A stretch of 64,000 nt of DNA from Nautilus pompilius (GCA_018389105.1 JACATO010002731.1:1302001-1366000), one strand, 5' to 3'; counted from the stretch's first letter, positions 50,061 through 59,883 are shown. Notes: generated by a model from the letters alone, not told the origin. A program made the numbers and translations.

Positions 50061-53000
50061 GTAGATCTTGTTGGTGACTAGTTATTTTGATGTCTATTCA
50101 CTTTAAAATATATAATATAGGCAAATACTTTCAGAAGGCAATGATTTTAACTTGCATTTTGACAATTTTTTTGTGTGTTGATACTGCTATAAGTTGTAGA
50201 TAAACCTCAACTACAAACCTAATAGTAAAAAAAAAAAAATCTGCACTTTTTTCAGAATTCATTGAAAATCTTTTGACGAATAAATGATATTTGATTTTGG
50301 AGAATCAGTGATCCCTGAGTGACAGTCAGTAGATGAATGTAAGATTGGTTTTATCATCTCTTGATATTAGAATACATTTTAACATAGAAACATAGATATG
50401 GAAAATCAGAGGAAGTTTTTAATCTTTTATAATTTCCTTTCATAAAAAAGCATGCATCAATAAAAAATATATTTATGCTTTCTACTTCCACTGTCTGGTT
50501 TGGTAAAGCATTCCAGGAAGGTGCTACATGATGTATGAAATTCGCACCATACCACCACACCCCCCCCAAAAGAACAGGTTTTCATTTTATCCCATACTTA
50601 TGACTTCCTAGTGATATATGGTATACCAATGATATCAAAGATCCTGGTTATCATCATGCATTCCTTTTACAACAAATTTTTAAAAATTACTGTGAAAACA
50701 TTAGGCCAAACCAGGCAACTGAAGTGCCTTTATTCTTTAATTTTATCTGAGATTAAGTATATTACTACTAATTATCCTGGTAAATCAATTTTAAACCTTT
50801 TCCAGGATATATTGATATTTATAACATATTGTGGGCTTCTCTATCTGAGCCACATCATTTTCATAAAAAGGACCAACTAATACCTTGTTGATTAATGATG
50901 TTTTTTCTTCTTTTCACATTTAAATAGATGGAAATTATCTTTTAACATAGAACTTGCTTAATCATCACATAGATTCTCTTGTTTTGAACTCATTTTTAAT
51001 AAGTTTATATGTTCTGCCATACTGTTTTGTTGCACTTCTATGCTCATAAACATTTGGTGGACTAAATGATGTAGAACATTCAGCAGGTGAAAAATAGATA
51101 TTAACAATGACTGTATATTCATATTTTTCCCCCTGATGGATTCTTTAAAAATTTGTATTTACAGTATGTTGTTACGTTGTCATCTTCATTACTAACTAAA
51201 TTCAATTTATACAGTAATTATTTTAGATTACTGATATTGGCATGCCAAAATTCTGTAAGTACATAAATAAGATTTTTCGGATTCTGAACATATTGTTTCT
51301 TTTTTGTGCTTAATGAATTTTTTCTATTTATTTAATATTATTTTATTTTGTTTAGTGTAGACTGAGTGAATATAAATTGTATAGGAAATGATCTCATTTC
51401 TGTGAAATTAAGCATTTGAACCAGAAAAAAATGTGTACACTGAGCACAAGAAGATCAGTTTCTCCTCATCTGTATAAGATATTATTTACAGCCTAGATTC
51501 AATATGAAACTTACCATTAAGTATATACTCTTTATAGAAATGCTTTCATCTGAAAGTTTTCCTTGATTTTTTATGGTTGATGTATGATGGCCATACAGTG
51601 GAGGATTATGCTAAAAGCAGTGACACTCCTTTGGGTCATGGTGATTTAAGTATGCATTGTACATGTTTTGCAACAGTGCTGCAATATGTGTGTAAACCAT
51701 AGTAATAATAATCTGTAATATGGAGCCAGATGATATGCACAAGTGCTTTTATTTATCTATGGTGCATTATTACAGTGTCTATGACTATGTTGTGCATAAA
51801 CTACGCATATCTATTTTTACATTTATTAAAGTGGAAATTTTTAATCTTAATAAGATTTTTTAAAAGTAATCACCATAACTGTTTTTTGAAAGAAATATTT
51901 AGAAACCCACATTTATTTGCTATTTTCATACAATGTTAAATGTACAAAACTGAACTGATATCATTCACCAGCTCTACATACAGCAAAGAACATAGTTCAT
52001 TAGAGTTAATTAGCAGATGGGTACCAATTATAAGATCTGACTGGAGCCACTATTCCTAGTTACTGGCATTGACAGTGGCTGTTGTGAAGATAAAAGTTGA
52101 ACTCAGGAGGTTATTTGATGTAAGCTGGTTTGTAGAATATAATCTGTTGATTATTGTCTGATTATGCTCTTGCAGCAGGCAAAGTTCTACCAGCACAATA
52201 GAGATTAGATATTTGAAGTCTCATATTACAAGATAATGCTTTACTACAACCATTTTTTTTTAAATCCTAATCTCAAGAGATAAAAGTGTAAGGAATTTTT
52301 TTTTGTATTATCAGTGTCATACTGAAAATAATGAGTTCTAACTAATTACAGGAAAATACCACTATTTAGCCAAACCTAAATTGTAAAAATCCATTTTTTA
52401 AATGAGGGGGTAAAGAATTAGGTATTAATTACAGATTACTTAAATTAAACTGTTTCTGGAAACTAAATTTTCCAAAAATCTGCAATACCATCTTTTAGAT
52501 AAGTTGAGATGCAATTTGAATATAGTGAAATTTTTAAATAATAAGCTAAATATATTTATACACTGCCATATCTTTAGTGAGATCAGATTTTTTTTTCTAT
52601 AAATTTACTTCAGATCTCACCAAAACGTTTCTCATACAATATGTTTATTGATAATATTAAATAATGTATTGAAATCCATTCCATTCTTATAGAACTAAAA
52701 CAACACCACAAGCAGGAGGGTGAATGATAAAAATACTATTTTATTCTAAATTTTGGCATGTATAATATTAATTGATGGCAAAACAAACATAAATTTACAC
52801 TCAAAATATGTAAAAAATAAACATTCCACCATGTGCATTACACTGATGGAAAATCACTTTTTTGCTCTTTTGATTGACACACACGCCAACATAATTGGTA
52901 GTAAATATTTTGCATATACTTGCTTTTCTTACATTATGACAAAATCTCATAGCAACAAAAGTTTATTAATACCAATGTCAGCTGCTTATATTTGTGATTT

Positions 53001-56000
53001 TTTCAGACAAATTAATGCATAACTTTTCTAGCATTTTACAGTGGGTAAAAAAAGCCAGTTTAAATCTGACAAAATGTAAAAGGGGGAATAAACCCTCATG
53101 TTCCAAGATTGCTAAGCAGATCAAGTGCAGTAAAATGGTCTGTTGTCTAGCCTGGAAGCTATACAAATAAATGGGTGGCTACATCAAACTCCATAAAAGT
53201 GATTCTGGGAAACTGATTCTTGAGCCAATTGGAAAACTAAGCATTTGTCTGAAATGGACTGGACAAGATGTTTGTTGAAATCTTAAGGGTTTGGATGACT
53301 TGTCAATCTTTGTGAGAACTTTCCAAAAACCGTTTTGTGATTTCAAATTAAGGGGGTGTGTTGCCAGGAAAAAATCATTTGCTTTCTTGAAGAATCAAAG
53401 GATCCAACTTTAGTTAGCTAAGGGCGATCTCCATTCGACCTTGGAAATGTGGGCAAGGATGCTTTGGTCCAATGAATAATGGTTCCAGAGGTTTAAATCA
53501 GATGGTCAGACTTATGTGCAGCAAAGATTTGGTGATGTATTCCATCCAAAGTGTACAACAAAAGTGGGGCAGGTTAATTATGGTATGGAGCTATTTTTCC
53601 TGAAAAGGGTCAGAACCTATTCATCATATTCATGGAATAATGGATCGGTTTGTTTACTTTGGTATTTTGACCAATATATGAGAACCATATTCTGAGAACT
53701 ACCTTTCTCTCTTCTGGATCTTTCAACATGATAACCTAATCTGAAACATTTGGTCACCATCATCATGTAGTATTTCACAGATCAGAAAATTCCAGTTCTA
53801 TTGTGGCTGGCTCAAAGCACTGATTTGAATCTAATGAAGAATCTATGGAAGGATATAGATAATGCTATTAAGATGAAAAACCCCAAAATTTGGACCAATT
53901 GTTCAAAATTATTCATTCAACTTGGGGGGGGCAATATTTGCATAGACCAGTTTATTCATCTTGTGGACTCTATGCATAAGCACTGTCAGGCCATAATTGA
54001 TGTTTGTGGCTATGTGGCCAAAGATTAATACATCCTTGATCTGTGTATCCCTCGTAATTTTTAGAATTTATGGCTTTGTGACTAAATTTCAAATGTGTTT
54101 GATTCTTAAAGTTATTGAAATTTCATCATGCTATAAGAAAAGCGAGCATATGCAAAATATTACTGATTATGTTGTTGTACATGCCAATCGAAAGAACAAG
54201 AAATTGTTTTTCTCTCAAGAATGTTTATTTTTGCATATTTTACATGTCATTTTATGTTTGTCCTGCTATTATTCCTAAACTTTTGTCTGCCATTGTGTGT
54301 GTGAGATGACAGATATCGCCATTACTATTCTGTTTTTTTTTTCCTTTTAGAATGTTATAGATACCACATTTTTTAAAAGCCCCATATTCAAAGCCAAATA
54401 ACAAAGTGATATAAACCTACTAAATCAGAATTCACTAACAAAAAACAAAAAAACCAATATCAACTGATTGTTTAACTAGATAAATATCTTTTCAATTTTT
54501 CTGTTTTAAATTTAACCATAATCTATATCCTTTTGCATCCTCCTCTTTTAAAAGTATGAACCACTGTAAAGCTAGATTGTAAACAGACAGAGATATCACT
54601 CTTGTAGATTTGCTATTTTCTATTAATTGAAAAAAAACAACTTCTGAAATTGTTAATCTAATCTGAATATGTTGATTATAAAATAAAATGAATTTGGCAT
54701 TACTGTCAATGGTGAGCACTAAATAAGTTGCAATTTAAGTTGTTCTTTAAGGTAGTTAACTGGAAAACTGCAATTATGTCCATTGTTTTCCTCGTCAGAA
54801 AAAAGTAGATATATTATTCCTAACATTCAAAATACATGAATTACATAAATATAAAAATATAACTTGCTTTATATTTTTTTTGTGGAGAAAACATCCCTAG
54901 AAGATGAATTTTTCTTCGTTCTTCTCAGAAAAGGTTTTTATGAGCTGTAAACGTAGGTATTGCTACATTACTGTGTGCTCCATGTATTTAAGTTCTGAAG
55001 GTAGGCTAATCTGTGTATTAGCTCTTAGGTAGGAGAAAATGTTGAAAGGAAATGCCAAATAAATCCTACCTAAATAACAGTTGTACAGTATGTGGAAGCT
55101 GACATATTTAATTACCATTTATTTATTACTGTAGTAGTTTATTGCTGCTACCTTTAACAGCTACTGTGTCCATTTGGATATCAGACCAGACATTAAAGAA
55201 CTCACTTGAGTTGAAAGGTCAAATAGTGCATCTTTTTAAGGAACCAAATGAAATCTAGCCAAATTTTGCCACCCTTTGAGCAGTCACTGAGGTCTTATAA
55301 TGCTGTGTGGTATGTTTGTTTTTGTAATCAACTTCTCTATCACTTTATTTTTTGTTTTTTATTTCTCTTCAACTAAAAATCACATGCATGCACACATGCG
55401 TGCGCACGTACACACACAAAATGTACTTTCTTGCTATTAAAATTCAGTTGATTTTGTTTGCCAAATTTTCATTTTTATTTCTTTTTAACGGAAGATTTGT
55501 AATCAGTCTTGAGGAAAACCCATATTCCCACATCCTCAAACATATTATTCCCACACCGGTAGTTTTCAAAGGAGTTAGAATGGATGCAGACAGGCCACTT
55601 TTCACTTCATTCAGTATCTGAGGGGGTTCAGTCAGTCTCTTTCAATCTCTTTGAGATTTATTAATGTCTAACTGCTGGAACCTATTTATTTGCTTATGGT
55701 GACTTTTTTTTTTTTTTTTTTCAGATTATGTACTCTTATAAAGTGAAATTAAGTACTGAATGCAAACTTGCCTACACATTCTTCAGCTCCTCTTGGGAGC
55801 TGTAAATTATCAGTATAGTCAGTTATTTGGTTAGTTTGTTTCATCTTGTTTACTTGTGTAATTGTTTCTAATATAAACTTGAAAAATAAAAAATACTTAA
55901 ATACTTTAATCTAAAATGAAAAAATAAAAACATTTTCATTGTCAATAAAAACTAAATTTGTGAGAATTTAAATGAAATAAATAAATAACTTTCTTTCTGA

Positions 56001-59000
56001 TGAGAATGGAAAAAAAATTACTCATATTTTAAAATTTACTTTTTAAAATTTTTTTATTTTTTGTTGTGAAATCATAATTTTTTAAAAATATTTATTACAT
56101 TATAGCAAAGATTTTTTTGTTTGTGTTGTTATCATGAGAAAAATTGTTGCTGTAAGAGGGGAAACAAAAAGTTGTTTTCTAGGATTAAAATTTTTCTGAA
56201 GATACATGTCACCTGTTCTGAATATTACCTGTCTGTTCTGCCATTTCTTAAAACACAAAAAAAAAATCATAGATTGTGCAAAATATGCATCAACTAGTAT
56301 TTAATTGTATTATCAATAGCATAATACAACAGCACATAAATAACCATAAGTAACATTTTATTTCCATATATTTCTGGCTTTAAAATACTACTGGAATCTT
56401 CTAATAACTCACAAACTGCCTTCCAGCTGCCTTCTTCCTACATACACCAGTATTTCCCCAATACCTGTATATCTAATTTAATTTGTTGATAACTCATGTT
56501 AAGTTGTGCATAAATTTCCCACTGCTATTACAAGAAAGTTGCAAAAAATATATTTGATGTTTTTCTATTTTTTTCATAAAACTAGCTTTGACTATATGGA
56601 TTAAAATGTCAGAGGGACAGAAAGTTTTAAAATTTTCATAAAACATTTTTGCCAAAAGCAGTGCACATCCATTTACTTTTATAAACATTCAAGTGCTCTG
56701 CTTTTATTACTTGGTTAGGTGAAGCCTGTGAGGGACTACCCCGGATAGATGTTCAGTCTAGAGTCCCTGGTAGGTTGCACTATCTGTGAGCTTTATAATA
56801 CCCAGTTCGACTCATGGCAGGGCATGAGCTGCTCGCTGCCCCTTCTCTTTACATGGAGACCCCGTGGCTGGCAACAGCCAATCAGTGCGAACACAATTGT
56901 GCCACTGTGGCAGAGAAGGGCTAAACCACTACAAGCCCTCCAGAAAAAGTATATGGATACTAAAAGACATTACTTGTCTAATTGAGGTTATTTTTGTGAT
57001 CTTATATTTATGGTCAATAGAGATGTACAATGAGCCACTACTTTCTGAGAACCTATGTATGCATTCTTTCACAGAAAAGATTTTAAAAACTTTTATCACA
57101 GTATTGAAAAAATATCTATAGGCCAAATCTGCATAACTGAGATTTTGTGTATTACTAATCATCCTGGTATAACCTCCTTTAAGTTTTTCTCAAGATAGCT
57201 ATCTCCTTAAAATAATGGATACCACTATTAAATGCCTGAAGCACATCTTCCACAAGTTGTTGGACTAATGATTTATACATGTGAATACAGACTCTTAGTT
57301 TTACTGATACAAATTTTCTATTAGTCTGTGTCTCTCAAAATGTTCAAAGAGTAATAACTTTTGTCATTTTAAAATTGAATATAATTTAAAATTTTAAATA
57401 TTATATTATTAAAGCACCGAGATTTATTTTTATTTGTTAATAATTTTACTACTTTTTAAATAAAAATCAAACTTTAAAGAGGAGTCTGTAACTCTTCATA
57501 GCAAATGCTCCTCACTAAAAGAAAACAAACCAATTTATAAAATTCTGTAGGAACTTTAAAATTTTTCTAATTTTCTCTGTGAGTATACAAGAATTTATTC
57601 TATGTGCATATACACATACTTAAAACATGTGAGGTTAATAACTTTACCATTTTTCCTAATGAACAGTTTCTTCCTGACATCTCTTGAAGAGAGTTCCTGG
57701 TAACCAAATGTAAATAATATAACATGAAGTGAACTTTGGAAAAGGAATATCTACTGTTTTACAACAATATAATAACTTACAAATCATTACCAGTATGACA
57801 AAACAGGTAGATTTTCTTCCAAAGTTACTGTTTATTAGTTTCATCAAATTTTGTTTATTTTCACAATTCTTTTATTCAAATGATCAATTAGAAGAGTTTA
57901 ATTATTTATTTACTTACTAATACACTTTTAATAATAGTTCTGTACATTTAAGCACGTGTGCCTCAAGTGTAATATTGTTTCATTTGTATTTTTAAAAATA
58001 CAGATCTATATCTTCTGAGAATAAAGGACACAAGATGCTGAAGAAAATGGGTTGGCTGGAAGGAGAATCTTTGGGGAAAGACAACACTGGAATACAGGAG
58101 CCTGTAAGTAATCAGAAGCTTAATTAGTTGTGGCTGGACTCCATTGCCTGGTCAAAATGAGCAGTCTGTCCAGTCTACATTATTGGATTTACTCAGATTC
58201 TAGGTATTATTATTCATCCTTTCTTTATTATGTGTGGCCTTCACTTTCTAAACTGGCATGAAAGTATCATAGAATGTTTCCTAAATTATTTCTTGGCTTA
58301 TGTTAGCAACAATATCATCTGGCTTTCACTTTCCTCATCAACTGATTGATTTATCACTGCACAATAATTTTGTCTTGATTTTTATATAGTGTTAAAACTG
58401 TTTATTATTACAGTAAACATTTATTGTACTATGCGGTTATTTATATACATGGATTACTTTTATTCCTTGAATAAAAATCTCTTAATTAAAATAAAGAAAG
58501 AAAGCATTCAATCCATATTTGCCTGTTGCCAAATATCTACATATACCTCTTAGGATCTAAATGAACTCAGAGTGCTATGATACTGTGATTTTTTTGTAAT
58601 GTCTAAGTGTTGAACAATATCAAAACTTGGAGTTGATTTGTTTGACAAGATAAATTCTCCACATTCCAACCTTTGTTTCAGTGCTGTTGCACTTCACATT
58701 TGATACTGTCCAAAACAGTTGGGTAGTGGTATGATATGGACAACTGCTTTTTTTCAGTTAAGTTCATAAAGTTTCATTCTCCTTGTTAGTTAAATAAATA
58801 ATTTTTTTACCAGTATTTAAATGACACTGCTGTTAAATTTGTTTTTGTCAGCTTATTGGAGATTTTAGGTCAAGGTTTGGTGATCAGTTGTACATAATAA
58901 GGGACTTTTGGTGTGGAGAGTGTTGTAGTTAGCCATCATTTCACATTACATCAATCACTCAGAAATGTCTGCTGTCAAAATTACATTGTATCCTTTTCAG

Positions 59001-59883
59001 AAAGTCAAATATTTTTTTATATCCAACAGACAAATGTAAAAAAAGTCTCATCATACTTTTATCATTATTTTTTAATAAGCTATTTGACAATTATACTCCT
59101 CCATAAATATTGTTGATTAGCTTTAATAAAAACATAGGAAAAAGATTGTGTTTTAGGTCTTTTTGGTTCTCCTTGGTGATGAAACTGGAGAAAGACAAAA
59201 ACAATGATTATTTCTAATGAAAAGAAGTCCTTACCTGCACAGTATTTTTCTTATTCTTCTCTATATTCTCCAAAAAAATATCAACTTGGCAGAATAAGTT
59301 TCAGAGCCAAACAAGAAAAATGACTAAATACTTGCTTTTGTAATTAGTAAAGGAGGAAAACACTTATTGTTGCTTGAATTGACAGTGGATGCAGATGTTC
59401 TAATAAATCTCTGCAGCCTTTGGAGGTGGTGCTGCTGCACAACATAAGTATCTGGTGAGGAAATTATGTGCAATTATCTCTTATGTTTTTCGGTAGATCT
59501 GAAAATAAGTAGGAATAAAACATTCATTGAAGAAGTTTGTTTTTACAGTGATTTTTCTCATCTTAAAGAGTGGATTTTAAAAGCATTGCTTCTTTTAAGC
59601 AAAAGAATCTCCTTAATGGAATTACTGATGCTGTTAGGTCTCTGTATTTTGACTCTTTCAGATATCAGCAATAGCACGACTTAACCCTGCAGCAGGACTG
59701 GGATCAAATGTGGGGTTTCATATTTCTTTGGACTGTATGGGTAATGCTAGCAAGAAGCAGAAAAACTGGCTGATGGCTCGGAAGAGGTTCCAGAAGATAG
59801 ATAGGACTACAACAAATTTGTGCAGTGCTGGAGTCGAACAGACTTCAGGGTGGGTACAAGGAGGCATGCAAAACAACCACTGA
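22060..59883 (+). CDS. AGGF1: AGGF1: angiogenic factor with G-patch and FHA domains (12 exons)
   Basis: Twelve GT-AG exons join with matched phases into 2,352 nt, about 783 codons (human AGGF1 has 714): 22,060-22,450; 23,871-23,926; 24,790-25,029; 27,800-28,063; 31,150-31,600; 35,833-35,987; 37,319-37,420; 40,711-40,864; 41,669-41,751; 46,272-46,405; 58,004-58,103; 59,662-59,883. Domain order matches the family: coiled coil (about 1-100), OCRE tyrosine-rich octapeptides (about 208-255), acidic/serine linker with EEGEI, FHA (about 474-590, starting NWPPCIRVIV), a C4 signature CNETCDDCEPGQV, and a G-patch (about 683-725) followed by a basic C-terminus. In vertebrates AGGF1 is linked to angiogenesis and splicing-related complexes; its role here is inferred to be nuclear. 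Oddities are two offsetting frameshifts in exon 4 and a degenerate FHA. Further coding sequence may lie upstream of the chosen ATG, because the frame stays open to the acceptor at 22,052. Confidence 0.95.
23871..23926 (+). CDS. AGGF1: AGGF1 exon 2 (short)
   Basis: 56 nt after a T-rich tract and acceptor TTTGTAG|AATCTG. It encodes SDETLPDWGIKDENLKMQ. The first two bases complete a Glu codon. Donor ATGCAG|GTAATA, phase 0. Confidence 0.85.
24790..25029 (+). CDS. AGGF1: AGGF1 exon 3: helix, basic stretch and first OCRE repeats
   Basis: Acceptor TTATCAG|GCTGTT. It begins with a helical TESLKAIAEKT, then a highly charged basic run KNKRREERRKER (possible nuclear localisation signal). It ends with OCRE octapeptides QFVYDVNSGMYYDHKSGYYY. 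Donor GATTCA|GTGAGT, phase 0. Confidence 0.92.
25828..26905 (+). mobile_element. hAT element (Charlie/GTF2IRD2-like) with perfect 8-bp TSD, in AGGF1 intron 3
   Basis: 1,078 bp flanked by the perfect direct repeat GTCTAGAA (25,820-25,827 and 26,906-26,913). The ends are imperfect inverted repeats, CCGTGGTTCTCAACCTGGGG on the left and CAGTGGTTCCCAACC on the right read inward. Secondary GGGGACCxCxAAGG motifs sit inside both ends. A 215-codon open frame (25,888-26,535) encodes the C-terminal part of a hAT transposase. It lacks the N-terminal zinc finger and the first part of the catalytic core, so this is an internally deleted derivative. Confidence 0.9.
25888..26535 (+). pseudogene. C-terminal hAT transposase fragment, open 215-codon frame
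   Basis: The frame runs nearly from the left terminal repeat to a stop at 26,535. LALQGKEVTVLYCHEKMNAF and FPELNAFLDE match the region of GTF2IRD2/SCAND3-type transposases after the catalytic core. ELHDFQKYYNFLSNPFS and LLILFATTYEYESAFSTLVS are the hAT dimerisation domain, with KTRSRNKLD at its end. Only about a third of a full transposase remains, so it cannot catalyse transposition alone. That the frame has no stop suggests a young insertion. It has no relation to the host gene around it. Confidence 0.85.
27747..27793. repeat. (TTA)n microsatellite abutting a splice acceptor
   Basis: About 15 uninterrupted TTA units end only a few bases before the TTTTAAG acceptor (AG at 27,798-27,799) of AGGF1 exon 4, so the repeat occupies the pyrimidine-tract position. 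Confidence 0.95.
27800..28063 (+). CDS. AGGF1: AGGF1 exon 4: last OCRE repeats and acidic linker, with two frame breaks
   Basis: OCRE continues in the frame starting at 27,801 (DQTLYYDPKTGTYFYYN). The C-terminal part reads in the frame starting at 27,863 (KYEFHSKIDLTQY), matching human RYQFHSRVDLQPY. Exon 3 ends in phase 0, which would put the exon start in the second frame and give TGA at 27,818-27,820. Thus one extra base at the GGG (27,799-27,801) and one missing base near 27,861 are implied. They cancel over the exon. The exon then encodes a Glu-rich run and IEEGEIKERQKRLRKK. Donor AAAGAG|GTTTGT. The exon length (264) is a multiple of three. Sequencing error and true mutation cannot be told apart here. 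Confidence 0.85.
28670..28850 (+). mobile_element. Isolated end of a Tc1-like element, in AGGF1 intron 4
   Basis: About 180 bp aligns by eye with the right arm of the Tc1-like element ending near 54,300: AAAAGTGAGCATCTGCAAAA, then GATTATGTTG, then GAATGTTTGTTTTTACATAT, ending TTCTTAAACTTCTGTCTG. No transposase accompanies it. Confidence 0.7.
30101..30245 (+). repeat. tRNA-derived SINE, copy 3
   Basis: TTAGTTTACTGGACTGCCAG, an eroded B box (AAGTTCATTTCTTGCAGG), then TCAGTTTAGCATACCTTC and TTGGTTTCTTC follow the order seen in copy 1. The 3' part is truncated. Lies in AGGF1 intron 4. Confidence 0.65.
31030..31097 (+). other. AGGF1: Possible alternative (frame-disrupting) AGGF1 exon
   Basis: A strong acceptor (TTTTTTTCCCCAG at 31,029) and donor (CCTAG|GTAAAA) bracket 68 nt that are open in the phase coming from exon 4 (EVQGLMVEMRSLWNDASEKK). 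Because 68 is not a multiple of three, inclusion shifts exon 5 and brings a stop, so constitutive use is unlikely. It might be a poison exon or simply chance. Confidence 0.3.
31150..31600 (+). CDS. AGGF1: AGGF1 exon 5: acidic, serine-rich linker
   Basis: Acceptor TTTCGACAG|GTTTGC, open through a 451-nt exon. It encodes a disordered acidic segment, with EEYFSGSTSSFDSDDLDMTE visible and no domain. It corresponds to the long linker between OCRE and FHA in human AGGF1. Donor CCAGAAG|GTGGGT, phase 1, which fits the next exon. Confidence 0.85.
31601..35832 (+). other. AGGF1 intron 5
   Basis: 4.2 kb. It contains a (GA)n(GT)n tract at about 33,252-33,281 and a SINE-like segment after it. The rest is AT-rich with no coding match. 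Confidence 0.6.
33282..33440 (+). repeat. Possible second-family tRNA-derived SINE
   Basis: GTGCTGAGTGGATAACTAAG resembles a pol III A box and GGGTTCATTTTCCC about 35 bases later resembles a B box, the spacing expected in tRNA-derived SINEs. It lies directly after a GT repeat. No second copy was recognised here, so confidence is limited. Confidence 0.45.
35833..35987 (+). CDS. AGGF1: AGGF1 exon 6: N-terminal half of FHA domain
   Basis: Acceptor TTTTTAG|AAACTG. It encodes NWPPCIRVIVTKSNCLNPGH, then LFIVTCEGATIGRGEGN, matching WPPCIRVIV and the ATIGR strand of AGGF1. Arg504 in IGR is the conserved FHA Arg. The exon ends ISKSG. Donor CTGGG|GTAAGT, phase 0. Confidence 0.93.
37319..37420 (+). CDS. 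AGGF1: AGGF1 exon 7: FHA core with lost binding residues
   Basis: Acceptor TCACTAG|GTGTTT. It begins VFAEIQYEEGN, where canonical FHA domains have SxxHAEI; the His position is Phe (codon 37,322-37,324). The exon ends TGLFLNGKRLLQ, where human has NGTIVNGKQILQ, so the first conserved Asn is Thr and the second NG is kept. Donor TTACAG|GTGTCT, phase 0. Confidence 0.92.
38085..38200 (+). repeat. Possible SINE fragment in AGGF1 intron 7
   Basis: A patch richer in GC than its surroundings, with a B-box-like CTGGTTTCAATTTCC and an upstream TAACGTCGGCACATAAGGC. Tentative; no second copy recognised. Confidence 0.35.
39612..40023 (-). mobile_element. Possible decayed Tc1-like transposase fragment
   Basis: A 96-codon minus frame (40,023-39,733) includes FIQNDNTRLKRTRIDV and LDLSPVSIS. 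These faintly resemble QxDNARPHTA and SPDLSPIE of Tc1 transposases, in the right order. The similarity is weak and no inverted repeats were found. Lies in AGGF1 intron 7. Confidence 0.35.
40711..40864 (+). CDS. AGGF1: AGGF1 exon 8: end of FHA and cysteine signature
   Basis: Acceptor GTTTTGCAG|GCTCAA. Encodes LSHDDILQVAGSELLLHIHP followed by CNETCDDCEPGQV, nearly the LSFHIHPGSDTCDGCEPGQV phrase of human AGGF1. This is one of the strongest identifiers of the gene. Donor AATG|GTATGC, phase 1. Confidence 0.95.
41669..41751 (+). CDS. AGGF1: AGGF1 exon 9: basic helix
   Basis: Acceptor TTTCTTAG|ATGTTC. Encodes LTKEERIQLHRKEIKNIKKK followed by YGLE, equivalent to human LSKEEKELERRKELKKIRVK. Donor CTAGAA|GTAAGT, phase 0. 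Confidence 0.93.
43335..44665. mobile_element. Possible decayed DNA transposon in AGGF1 intron 9
   Basis: Near 44,588 the sequence GTTGATTTGGAGTATAAGC leads to GACTTATACACCAAAAAATA at about 44,637, a terminal pattern typical of some DNA elements. A related GTTGATTTGGATTATAAG lies at about 43,338. The interior has short minus frames that I cannot assign. Boundaries and superfamily are uncertain. Confidence 0.35.
45470..45665 (+). repeat. tRNA-derived SINE, copy 4
   Basis: Best-preserved copy. GGCTGGTGGCCCAGTGGATG is the A-box region and AAGGTTGATTCCTGCAGG the B box (about 45,507-45,524). Then come CTCAGTTTGGCATACCTCCC, CCACATCTAAAAATGAAG and TTCCTGCTAAAGTTTGAAG. It defines the body seen in the three other copies. 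Confidence 0.75.
46272..46405 (+). CDS. AGGF1: AGGF1 exon 10: linker before the G-patch
   Basis: Acceptor TTTTTTTAG|AATGCT. Encodes NPSYSDKAAVRRKVIGS and a Ser/Thr-rich end STHSTVSVHE, matching NPKYKDRAGKRREQVGS and ASVHSEI of human AGGF1. Donor CACGA|GTAAGT, phase 2. Confidence 0.92.
46689..47345 (-). mobile_element. Tc1-like transposon remnant, truncated
   Basis: The left end GGCTGGCCATTTTATTAGGA matches the terminal repeat of a Tc1-like family known from fish (ends of the type CCGGCCACTTTATTAGGT). Minus-strand reading of about 46,900-46,945 gives AQSPDLNPNEHLL. CTGAATAACAGCCATGACAC is shared with the copy at 430-1,310. The far end is missing, and frames are broken. Confidence 0.75.
47600..48840 (+). 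mobile_element. Tc1-like transposon remnant, opposite orientation
   Basis: Plus-strand reading at 47,944-48,060 gives GCHPKLIPREDIAFIYGIYY followed by STRSVSRRLND, the bipartite DNA-binding region of Tc1 transposases. About 48,437-48,470 gives VDNNTRPHHA (the DNxRPH motif). About 48,520-48,550 gives a decayed form of the SPDLNP motif. Stops interrupt the frame. The outer ends are approximate: ACCTCAACATAAGTTAAGTA near 47,602 may be the left end. Confidence 0.7.
49446..49467. repeat. (GA)n microsatellite
   Basis: About 11 GA units in AGGF1 intron 10. Confidence 0.95.
50001..50060. repeat. (TTA)n microsatellite
   Basis: About 20 TTA units with one slip at about 50,019, in AGGF1 intron 10; same unit as the tract at 27,747. 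Confidence 0.95.
52745..54300 (+). mobile_element. Tc1-like element with long (about 200 bp) inverted repeats
   Basis: About 200 bp at each end are inverted copies: ATATTTTGCATATACTTGCT (about 52,905-52,925) mirrors AGCGAGCATATGCAAAATAT (54,141-54,160), and AAATAAACATTC mirrors GAATGTTTATTT. Between them the plus strand spells a decayed Tc1 transposase. One block has FKSDGQTYVQQRFGDVFHPK then GQVNYGME. 53,801-54,028 has WLAQSTDLNLMKNLWKDIDN, the SPDLNPIENLW motif with changes, ending LVDSMHKHCQAIIDVCGY. Frameshifts and stops show that it is inactive. Confidence 0.85.
56735..56955 (+). repeat. SINE-like repeat, second family
   Basis: A GC-rich 220-bp island. CCTGGTAGGTTGCACTATCT could be an A-box region, and CCCAGTTCGACTCATGG about 50 bases later is a good B box. 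The body (CTTCTCTTTACATGGAGACC, GGCTGGCAACAGCCAATCAG) ends in CCAGAAAAAG. No second copy in the window, so the call rests on structure alone. Confidence 0.5.
58004..58103 (+). CDS. AGGF1: AGGF1 exon 11: G-patch
   Basis: Acceptor AAATACAG|ATCTAT. Encodes SENKGHKMLKKMGWLEGESL followed by GKDNTGIQEP: the G-patch core MGWxxGxxLGK is intact and matches KGRKMLEKMGWKKGEGLGKD in human AGGF1. G-patch domains bind and stimulate DEAH helicases in RNA processing. Donor GAGCCT|GTAAGT, phase 0. Confidence 0.96.
59662..59883 (+). CDS. AGGF1: AGGF1 exon 12: C-terminus and stop
   Basis: Acceptor CTCTTTCAG|ATATCA. Begins ISAIARLNPAAGLGS, the closing glycines of the G-patch, then KKQKNWLMARKRFQKI, equivalent to NKKNWDKARERF in human AGGF1. 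Ends GWVQGGMQNNH and TGA at 59,881-59,883. Confidence 0.94.
   Translation: MSAIARLNPAAGLGSNVGFHISLDCMGNASKKQKNWLMARKRFQKIDRTTTNLCSAGVEQTSGWVQGGMQNNH

Larger units (their letters stand above)
46406..58003 (+). other. AGGF1 intron 10, transposon-rich
   Basis: An 11.6-kb intron, the largest in the gene. It holds three Tc1-like copies, a GA microsatellite (49,446-49,467), a TTA microsatellite (50,001-50,060) and a SINE-like element near 56,750. The remaining stretches (48,840-52,740, 54,300-56,730 and 56,960-58,000) show no gene or nameable repeat. Confidence 0.8.

Noticed and set aside
56735..56955. Possible functional tRNA gene at the B-box-like GTTCGACTC
   Set aside because: No cloverleaf can be folded with acceptor pairing; SINE-like repeat preferred.
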